Source of the DNA: CAZQFV01 sp964592645
Lineage (GTDB): Bacteria; Chloroflexota; Chloroflexia; DTKN01
DNA length: 9,108 bases
Reading direction: 5' to 3'
NCBI GenBank assembly: GCA_964592645.1
Contig: CAZQFV010000040.1
Coordinates: 1 to 9,108 of the forward strand
Under the pieces are notes generated by a model, which saw only the letters and a list, made by a program, of their open reading frames with translations, ran no database searches and had not been told where the DNA came from. Position numbers and translations under genes: made by a program. Positions 1 through 6,176 of the stretch are shown here, in pieces. Numbering within the stretch: position 1 is the stretch's first letter; each line of letters begins with the position of its first letter.

Positions 1-75
1 TTTGTCAAACGGCCTGCGGTCTTGCCCAAACTGGAGGACTTTGTAAAAGCCCTGGGTTCCACCGAACGCGGTTGA
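1..75 (+). CDS. C-terminal end of an unidentified upstream protein (partial)
   Basis: Frame 1 is open from the window edge to a TGA at 73-75, giving 24 residues that end in LGSTERG. The stop lies directly before a good promoter and a new ribosome-binding site, which is where a preceding gene would be expected to end. Nothing in the 24 residues identifies a family. The third-position GC bias is weaker than in neighbouring genes, so it could be chance open frame. The TGA overlaps the -35 box of the kinase promoter. Confidence 0.4.
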   Translation, partial: FVKRPAVLPKLEDFVKALGSTERG

Positions 76-100
76 CAAAACGAGCAGGAATTGGTAGGAT
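72..100 (+). promoter_or_regulatory. sigma70-type promoter of the kinase-glycosyltransferase operon
   Basis: A perfect -35 box TTGACA (72-77) is followed by a 17-bp spacer and a -10 box TAGGAT (95-100). Transcription would start near 107, just before the Shine-Dalgarno sequence at 109-115, leaving a leader of only about 14 nt. This placement supports the ATG at 121 as the start over the in-frame TTG at 91, which lies inside the promoter. Confidence 0.7.
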
Positions 101-108
101 GCAGCCAG

Positions 109-115
109 AAGGAGG
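109..115 (+). promoter_or_regulatory. ribosome-binding site fixing the kinase start
   Basis: AAGGAGG lies 5 nt before the ATG at 121. It decides the start in favour of 121 over the longer frame from 91. Confidence 0.85.
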
Positions 116-120
116 AAGCC

Positions 121-771
121 ATGCGCCAACTGGAACACCAACGTATCTATGCCACCGTCGCCGGCAACATCGGCGTGGGCAAGAGCACCCTCGTCGATCT
201 CCTGGCCCAGGACTTTGGCTGGCAGCCCTACTACGAGCTGGTCACCGACCACCCCTACCTCGACGACTACTACAAGGACATGCCCCGCTGGGGCTTCCAT
301 GCCCAGATCTATTTCCTCAGCCAGCGCTACGAGCAGCAGCAGGAGATCTCCGACAACCCGCTCTCCGTCTGCCAGGACCGCTCCATGTACGAGGACTATG
401 AGATCTTTGTCAAGGGCCTGCTGGAGCAGGGCATCTTTTCGCCGCGCGACTTTCAGACCTACCGCCGGCTCTTCCAGGCCCTCTCGCGCAGCGTCGACCA
501 GCCCGACCTGCTGATCTACCTGCGCGCCTCCGTGCCCACGCTGCAGGCCCGGATCAACGGCCGCTCCCGCCCCTATGAGCGCGCCATCCCCGACGACTAC
601 CTGGCGACCCTCAACCGCCGCTACGAGCTGTGGGTCGACAAATGGGAGATCTGTCCCGTCGTGACTTTTGACTGCGATACGCTGGACTTTGTCCACAACG
701 AGCAGGACCGCCAGTACATCGTCTCCCGCCTGCGCGAGTACCTGAACTGGCCCCCGACAGGATCATCATGA
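121..771 (+). CDS. deoxynucleoside kinase (dNK/dGK/dCK family)
   Basis: This 216-residue cytosolic protein should transfer phosphate from ATP to the 5' hydroxyl of a deoxynucleoside, the first salvage step towards dNTPs. The motifs of the deoxynucleoside kinase family appear in order: P-loop GNIGVGKST (residues 15-23); a Glu at 39 in the position of the family's catalytic/base-contact region, followed by DHPYLDDYYKD; FLSQRY (65-70); the DRS motif (86-88), which helps bind substrate and phosphate; and an arginine-rich lid, RINGRSRPYER (144-154). The length matches the bacterial dAdo/dGuo kinases (about 200-225 residues). Which deoxynucleoside it prefers cannot be read from sequence alone. It is the first gene after the promoter at 72-100, and its TGA overlaps the ATG of the glycosyltransferase gene, so the two are probably translated together although no pathway link is obvious. 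The family call is firm. Confidence 0.92.
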   Translation: MRQLEHQRIYATVAGNIGVGKSTLVDLLAQDFGWQPYYELVTDHPYLDDYYKDMPRWGFHAQIYFLSQRYEQQQEISDNPLSVCQDRSMYEDYEIFVKGLLEQGIFSPRDFQTYRRLFQALSRSVDQPDLLIYLRASVPTLQARINGRSRPYERAIPDDYLATLNRRYELWVDKWEICPVVTFDCDTLDFVHNEQDRQYIVSRLREYLNWPPTGSS

Positions 772-1955
772 GCGAGCGGCCCCCTATTGCCCTGGTTATC
801 CCCTGGTACGGGCTGGAGACTGCCGGCGGGGCCGAGATCCATGCCCGCCGCCTGGCCGAGAGCCTGCACGCCGCCGGGGTCCGTGTCGAGGTCTGGGCCA
901 CCTGCGGACGCGATTCCTTCGCCGCCCGCGGCGAGGCCTTTTATCCCGAGGGGCTCTCGACCGTCAACGGCGTCCCGGTGCGGCGATTTCCCCTGCGCCG
1001 GTCCGACCAGCCGACCTTTTTCTTCCAACACCCCGAACTCCTGCCCAACCTGCCCGCCTTTCCCGAAAAAGAGTGGGCCCTCTTCGACGAGCTGTGCGTG
1101 GAGAGCGACGCCCTGTACGCCCACCTGTGGGAGCACCGTTCCGAATACCTCTTTTTGCTCATGCCCTATCCCTACGCCAGCACCTTCTGGGCTGCTTGCC
1201 TGGTCCCCGAACGCTCCTACCTCATCCCCTGTCTGCACGACGAGCCCTATGCCCGCTACAGCACCTATGCCTGGGTCTTTTCTCGCGTGCGCCGCGTCCT
1301 GTTCAACTCCGAAGCCGAGCGCGACCTGGCCGTCCGCCTCTACGGCCTGCCCCTGGCGAACACGGCCGTCCTGTGGGAAGGCGTGGACATGGACCGGCGG
1401 GGCGACGCCGGCCGCTTCCGTGCCGCCTATGGGCTGCGCGAGCCGTTCCTGCTCTACGTGGGCCGGCGCGACGCCGGCAAGCGCGTACCCTGGCTGATCC
1501 ACGCCTTTTGCGAGTACAAGCTGCGCCGCGGCGGCAACCTGCGCCTGGTCCTGGCCGGCCCCCAGCCCGTCTGCATCCCCAAGGAGTTTGCCGACGAAGT
1601 GCTCGACATGGGGTTCCTGCCCGACCAGGACAAGCACGACGCCTACGCCGCGGCCACCCTCTTTGTGCAGCCCTCGGCCGTGGAGAGCTTTTCCATCGTG
1701 CTGATGGAGGCCTGGCTCCAGGGCACGGCCGCGCTGGTCAACGGAGCGTGCGAGGTGATGCGCCGGCACGTGCTGCAAAGCGGCGGCGGGCTCTTTTACC
1801 ACGACTACTACGACTTCGAGGCCGGCCTGGACTATCTCCTGGCCCGGCCGGCCCTCCGCCGGGAGATGGGGCAGCGCGGCCGCACCTACGTACAGACCCA
1901 CTTTCGCTGGGAAGACGTCGTCGAGCGCTTCGTTGCCGCCGTGTACGGGGAGTAG
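768..1955 (+). CDS. glycosyltransferase, GT-B fold, GT4-like
   Basis: This is a 395-residue protein with the layout of GT4-type, GT-B fold glycosyltransferases. The N-terminal acceptor domain opens with a beta strand and the glycine-rich GGAE loop (residues 20-23). The C-terminal nucleotide-sugar domain begins near VGRRDAGKR (231-239), continues with LVLAGP (260-265), and contains the retaining-enzyme EX7E motif, Glu306 and Glu314 in ESFSIVLME. It probably adds a sugar from an NDP-sugar donor to a glycan, lipid or small molecule at the cytoplasmic face; donor and acceptor cannot be deduced. There are no membrane segments. It starts within the stop of the kinase gene (ATGA, 768-771) with no clear ribosome-binding site of its own, which suggests translational coupling. 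No other polysaccharide gene lies beside it. Confidence 0.88.
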   Translation: MSERPPIALVIPWYGLETAGGAEIHARRLAESLHAAGVRVEVWATCGRDSFAARGEAFYPEGLSTVNGVPVRRFPLRRSDQPTFFFQHPELLPNLPAFPEKEWALFDELCVESDALYAHLWEHRSEYLFLLMPYPYASTFWAACLVPERSYLIPCLHDEPYARYSTYAWVFSRVRRVLFNSEAERDLAVRLYGLPLANTAVLWEGVDMDRRGDAGRFRAAYGLREPFLLYVGRRDAGKRVPWLIHAFCEYKLRRGGNLRLVLAGPQPVCIPKEFADEVLDMGFLPDQDKHDAYAAATLFVQPSAVESFSIVLMEAWLQGTAALVNGACEVMRRHVLQSGGGLFYHDYYDFEAGLDYLLARPALRREMGQRGRTYVQTHFRWEDVVERFVAAVYGE

Positions 1956-1985
1956 CCGCAGCGGCCGTCCGGCAGGAGGTGCACG

Positions 1986-2114
1986 ATGGATCGTCTTCGG
2001 GCGCTCACCGCTGCCGCGCTGCTGGTTCTGCTCCTGCTCCCGGCCGGGCCCACCTGCCGCTGGTGGGGCGGGACCGCAGATATTGACCTCCACAGCCCCC
2101 TGGCCCGACCGTAG
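1986..2114 (+). CDS. 42-residue signal-peptide-like ORF, possibly a gene remnant
   Basis: A short frame starts at ATG 1986, 5 nt after a strong AGGAGGT (1974-1980) and 30 nt after the glycosyltransferase stop. The product begins MDRLR, has a hydrophobic stretch (about residues 6-18, mostly Leu/Ala) and then P19, resembling a Sec signal peptide or membrane anchor, followed by about 20 polar residues. Cys24 is not preceded by a proper lipobox (AGPTC), so a lipoprotein is doubtful. About three quarters of the codons end in G or C. The last third overlaps a repeated intergenic element (2083-2160), so this may be the surviving 5' end of an exported-protein gene cut off by that element. A genuine small secreted peptide is the alternative. 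No family was recognised. Confidence 0.45.
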   Translation: MDRLRALTAAALLVLLLLPAGPTCRWWGGTADIDLHSPLARP

Positions 2115-2160
2115 GGAAAGCGTAGGGTAAAGGCGTGTGACTCCTGGTACAGAAGAACCT
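2083..2160 (+). repeat. intergenic repeat element, copy A (diverged)
   Basis: This stretch resembles 3883-3940 block by block: TTGACCTnnACA at 2083-2094; the 17-mer GTAGGGAAAGCGTAGGG at 2111-2127, with one mismatch to copy B; and GTACAGAAGAACCT at 2147-2160, nearly matching copy B. Copy A is about 20 nt longer because of insertions between the blocks. It covers the 3' end of the 42-codon ORF. It looks like a dispersed noncoding element; its nature is unknown. Confidence 0.5.
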
Positions 2161-2202
2161 TGACCGGGGGCGTCGTCCCCAGGGCCACCCCCGCAGGAGC
2201 CC

Positions 2203-2265
2203 CAAGTGCCGATAAAGGGAATGCGCCAGGTGGATCCGCCTCGCACTCAAGTGCGCCGCCAAGTG
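2203..2265 (+). promoter_or_regulatory. CAAGTG cluster and palindrome upstream of the CreD-like promoter
   Basis: The hexamer CAAGTG occurs at 2203-2208, 2248-2253 and 2260-2265. The second copy lies in a 14-bp palindrome, CGCACT-CA-AGTGCG (2242-2255), about 22 bp before the -35 box at 2277. This position suits an activator or repressor site, but no known operator was recognised, so it is only a candidate. Confidence 0.25.
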
Positions 2266-2276
2266 AACGCAGGACG

Positions 2277-2305
2277 TTGCCCCGCAAGCCGTCCGCCTGT
2301 ATCAT
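2277..2305 (+). promoter_or_regulatory. promoter of the CreD-like gene
   Basis: TTGCCC (2277-2282), a 17-bp spacer and TATCAT (2300-2305) form a promoter of the same style as those of glmS, patatin and the GNAT gene. Transcription would start near 2312, giving a leader of about 97 nt. The leader contains six T residues at 2330-2335 and a hairpin at 2360-2379. Confidence 0.55.
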
Positions 2306-2359
2306 GGCTTCATCAGGTGTCACGAACGGTTTTTTCCTGCTCCTTGTCCCTTGCTCCAC

Positions 2360-2379
2360 GGGACTCCCAGGCGAGTCCC
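2360..2379 (+). other. leader hairpin of the CreD-like gene
   Basis: GGGACTC (2360-2366) and GAGTCCC (2373-2379) form a perfect 7-bp stem with a 6-nt loop. It ends 15 nt before the Shine-Dalgarno AAGGAGG (2395-2401). No T-run follows, so it is not an intrinsic terminator. It may stabilise the mRNA or present the ribosome-binding site. Confidence 0.45.
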
Positions 2380-2408
2380 CACCGCCCGATTGAGAAGGAG
2401 GCTCCTCA

Positions 2409-3725
2409 ATGACCAAGAAGATCGCCGCCATCGTCTTTATCTACATCTGCGTCACCGTCGCCTGGCTCATCCTGGGCGGCACGGTGCTCTCCCGCACCTA
2501 TAGCCAGGACGTCGTGCTGCGCGACGATGTCGGGCAGCTTTGGGGCACGGAGCAGCGCCAGTCGGCCCCGGTCGTCATCTATTACGTCCCCGTCACGAAC
2601 AGCGCCGGGACAACCATCCTGGGCAACCCGCATACCACCCAGGTCGAGGCTAGCGACATCGCCGTGCACCTCGACCTGGAGCACCGCCGCAAGGGGCTGC
2701 TCTGGTACTCCACCTACCGCGTCCGGTTCGAAGGGACCTACCGCGTCGTCAACAACTCTGCCGACCGCTGGGAAGTCCTCTTCACCTTTCCCCTGCCCGC
2801 CGACGGGGCCATCTACGACAACTTCCATCTGCTCATCGGCGAGCGGCGCATCGAGGACGTAGCCCTCGACAAGGGGAAGGTTACCCAACAGTTCGCCCTG
2901 GGACCGGGCCAGAGCCAGACGGTCACCGTAGCCTACAACAGCCAGGGCCTGGACGAGTGGTGGTACGACTTTGGGCGGGATGTAGCCCAGGTGCGGAACT
3001 TTACCCTGGTGATGACCACCGACTTTGCGCAGATCGACTTCCCCTCGGAGAGCATGTCTCCCTCGCAGAAGGAGCAGGTGCCCGGCGGTTGGAAGCTGAC
3101 CTGGTCCTACACCAACCTGCTCTCCGGCCGGCCGATCGCTATGCTGCTGCCGCATCAGTTGAACCCCGGTCCCTGGGCCAGCAAGGTCATCTTCTTTGCC
3201 CCGGTCTCGCTCTTTCTCTTCTTCTTCCTGCTCTTGCTCTTCACCACGGTGCGCAATGTCAAGGTCCACCCGATGAACTATTTCTTCATCGGCGCGGCCT
3301 TTTTCAGCTACCACCTGCTGCTGGCCTACCTAGTGGACCACATCTCCATCCACCTGGCCTTCTGGATCTGCTCGGCCGTCTCCATCTTCCTCGTGGTCAC
3401 CTACATGCGCCTGGTCGTAGGGACGCGCTTTGCCCTGGTGGAGGTGGGCATCTCGCAGTTCGTCTACCTGGTGCTCTTTTCCTACACCTTCTTCTTCGAA
3501 GGCTACACCGGGCTGGTGATCACCATCATGTGCATCGTCACCCTGTTCGTGGTGATGCAGTTCACCGGCAAGGTGGACTGGGAAACGGCCTTCCGCAAGG
3601 AGAAGGGCAACGGCGGCAAGGCGCCGCCGCCCGTGCCGGCCTCTGTGGCGCCCGCGCCTCCCAGAGTGGGCGAGGTCGTGGTGGCCCCGGGGCCGGAGGG
3701 CCGAGGGGAGGCCGGGCCCCAGTAG
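2409..3725 (+). CDS. CreD-like inner-membrane protein
   Basis: This is a 438-residue membrane protein. One transmembrane helix (about 5-26) is followed by a large beta-rich extracytoplasmic domain (about 30-255, including RFEGTYRVVNN and LFTFPLP) and then about five helices (259-281, 288-310, 312-335, 343-362, 366-385). The topology and C-terminal motifs, HPMNYFFIGAAFFSYHLLL in the third helix and FTGKVDW after the last, resemble the CreD/inner-membrane CreD family (compare HPxxYLLVG... and TRxVDWY). CreD in E. coli belongs to the CreBC regulon and affects envelope properties and colicin/beta-lactam phenotypes; its biochemical function is unclear. No creB/creC genes are nearby. The start is fixed by AAGGAGG (2395-2401), 7 nt upstream. 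Residues about 400-438 form a Pro/Ala/Gly/Val-rich tail, not a usual CreD feature, and the stop codon lies inside a GC-rich repeat. The family call is from remembered motifs and is moderately sure. Confidence 0.7.
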   Translation: MTKKIAAIVFIYICVTVAWLILGGTVLSRTYSQDVVLRDDVGQLWGTEQRQSAPVVIYYVPVTNSAGTTILGNPHTTQVEASDIAVHLDLEHRRKGLLWYSTYRVRFEGTYRVVNNSADRWEVLFTFPLPADGAIYDNFHLLIGERRIEDVALDKGKVTQQFALGPGQSQTVTVAYNSQGLDEWWYDFGRDVAQVRNFTLVMTTDFAQIDFPSESMSPSQKEQVPGGWKLTWSYTNLLSGRPIAMLLPHQLNPGPWASKVIFFAPVSLFLFFFLLLLFTTVRNVKVHPMNYFFIGAAFFSYHLLLAYLVDHISIHLAFWICSAVSIFLVVTYMRLVVGTRFALVEVGISQFVYLVLFSYTFFFEGYTGLVITIMCIVTLFVVMQFTGKVDWETAFRKEKGNGGKAPPPVPASVAPAPPRVGEVVVAPGPEGRGEAGPQ

Positions 3726-3755
3726 GGGCGGGGCTTGCCCCCACCCCACCGCAGG
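3719..3755 (+). repeat. GC-rich hairpin repeat, copy 1 (overlaps stop codon)
   Basis: This 37-bp unit is repeated at 3790-3826 with a single difference (A3743 versus G3814). It contains GGGGCGGGGC (3725-3734), TT, then a near-complementary C-rich arm, giving a REP-like hairpin. The TAG stop of the CreD-like gene (3723-3725) falls within it. Confidence 0.8.
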
Positions 3756-3789
3756 CCCTCGGTCTTGGCCTCCGGCTCGCTTGTAGCCT

Positions 3790-3826
3790 CCAGTAGGGGC
3801 GGGGCTTGCCCCCGCCCCACCGCAGG
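3790..3826 (+). repeat. GC-rich hairpin repeat, copy 2
   Basis: This is the same 37-bp unit as 3719-3755, offset by exactly 71 bp. In this copy the arms GGGGCGGGGC and GCCCC(C)GCCCC pair fully apart from one bulged C. A weaker match continues further 3' (CTTGGCCT versus TTTGGCCT) after a short insertion, hinting that the duplicated unit was originally longer. Confidence 0.8.
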
Positions 3827-3852
3827 GGCGCCCCTTATGCTCGCCCCTGCGG
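3820..3852 (+). other. strong 11-bp hairpin after repeat copy 2
   Basis: CCGCAGGGGCG (3820-3830) and CGCCCCTGCGG (3842-3852) are perfect reverse complements around an 11-nt loop. It overlaps the end of repeat copy 2. No T-run follows closely (only TTTT near 3859-3862), so it is at best a non-classical terminator or 3'-end stabiliser for the CreD-like transcript. Confidence 0.55.
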
Positions 3853-3882
3853 CGATGCTTTTGGCCTGGGCAAAAATCCTTT

Positions 3883-3940
3883 TTGACCTGGACAAACACC
3901 ATCGTAGAGAAAGCGTAGGGCGGCCGTACGGATAGAACCT
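3883..3940 (+). repeat. intergenic repeat element, copy B
   Basis: This is the compact relative of 2083-2160: TTGACCTggACA (3883-3894), GTAGAGAAAGCGTAGGG (3904-3920) and GTACGGATAGAACCT (3926-3940). It precedes the 69-residue ORF. TTGACC (3883-3888) with a 16-bp spacer and TAGAGA (3905-3910) could act as a weak promoter. Confidence 0.5.
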
Positions 3941-3951
3941 CCTGCTTCGGC

Positions 3952-3957
3952 TATACT
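3952..3957 (+). promoter_or_regulatory. possible -10 box for the 69-residue ORF
   Basis: TATACT lies about 50 nt before the ATG at 4007. No convincing -35 box sits 16-18 bp upstream, so an activator may be needed or the real promoter may be the TTGACC/TAGAGA pair at 3883-3910. Confidence 0.3.
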
Positions 3958-4006
3958 CCGATTGTCGCCTTCCCTGGTATGTGCCACTCGTCAGGAGGTC
4001 GGTCCC

Positions 4007-4216
4007 ATGATCGGACAGCATATCAACACCGCCGGTTGGAGCATCCCCATCGCCCGGTCCACTCGGCAGGGCCGGCTGCGGCGGCTGCTGGCGGCCGTCC
4101 GCGCCCGGCTGACGGCGGCCGGCCCGGTCGCCTCCCGGCTGCGGCAGGCCCAGGACTCCCTGGAACGGGCAACCAAGAGGCGGCCTTCCGGCCCGCTGCC
4201 GGAGGTCCACCGCTAG
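4007..4216 (+). CDS. small, highly basic protein of unknown function
   Basis: A 69-residue product starts at ATG 4007, 7 nt after AGGAGGT (3993-3999), which argues against the longer in-frame start at 3962. I do not recognise it. It has 13 Arg and 1 Lys against 3 acidic residues. Residues about 17-59 look helical and amphipathic, with Arg/Leu/Ala repeats (RLRRLLAAVRARL, residues 23-35) broken by GP at 39-40, and a Pro-rich tail. All but about seven codons end in G or C, as in the neighbouring genes, which supports real coding. Such a protein could bind nucleic acid or the membrane surface, but nothing shows which. It is followed by the glmS promoter, so it is probably a single-gene unit. No cysteine, signal peptide or membrane helix is seen. 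Confidence 0.6.
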   Translation: MIGQHINTAGWSIPIARSTRQGRLRRLLAAVRARLTAAGPVASRLRQAQDSLERATKRRPSGPLPEVHR

Positions 4217-4250
4217 GCGAGCCGCCGACGCCCCCGGGCAGTCGCCCCAT

Positions 4251-4279
4251 TTGCGCCCCTCCCCACCCTGTGCTATACT
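4251..4279 (+). promoter_or_regulatory. glmS promoter with extended -10
   Basis: TTGCGC (4251-4256), a 17-bp spacer and TATACT (4274-4279) make the promoter. The -10 is preceded by TGC (4271-4273), the extended -10 TGn motif. Transcription would begin near 4286, giving a leader of about 39 nt. Confidence 0.6.
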
Positions 4280-4284
4280 GGCAC

Positions 4285-4324
4285 CGTTCGCCGGCCGTAA
4301 GGCCGGCCCTATTTGGAGCGAACG
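4285..4324 (+). promoter_or_regulatory. folded leader of glmS enclosing the ribosome-binding site
   Basis: CGTTCG (4285-4290) can pair with CGAACG (4319-4324), which ends directly before the ATG. Inside it, CCGGCC (4291-4296) pairs with GGCCGG (4301-4306) across a GTAA (GNRA-type) loop. The Shine-Dalgarno GGAG (4315-4318) is then left in a single-stranded bulge between the stems. It is far too short to be a glmS ribozyme. Confidence 0.5.
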
Positions 4325-6172
<1,848 letters not shown>

Positions 6173-6176
6173 GGCG

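Noticed and set aside
91..120. Longer kinase start at TTG 91
   Set aside because: It lies inside the -10 region of the promoter and has no ribosome-binding site; ATG 121 has AAGGAGG at ideal spacing.
621..2246. Long open frame of 541 codons on the minus strand
   Set aside because: It is the antisense of the kinase and glycosyltransferase genes. Its composition (rich in Gly, Val, Gln, His, Ala) is the usual by-product of GC-rich codon bias, and it shows no motifs.
2251..2267. Cre-box (TTCAC-N6-TTCAC) for CreB upstream of the CreD-like gene
   Set aside because: Only one TTCAC (minus strand, within 2263-2267) is present, and the nearest partial match has the wrong spacing and sequence.
2330..2335. 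Intrinsic terminator at the T-run in the CreD-like leader
   Set aside because: No stable hairpin lies directly before the six T residues, and the stem at 2360-2379 is downstream of them.
2304..2393. 29-residue hydrophobic ORF (ATG 2304) in the leader of the CreD-like gene
   Set aside because: It has no ribosome-binding site and its start lies inside or before the predicted -10 and transcription start, so it would not be on the transcript.
4280..4324. glmS ribozyme upstream of glmS
   Set aside because: The leader after the predicted promoter is only about 39 nt, whereas the glmS ribozyme needs well over 100 nt with defined pseudoknots. Only a simple nested hairpin is present.
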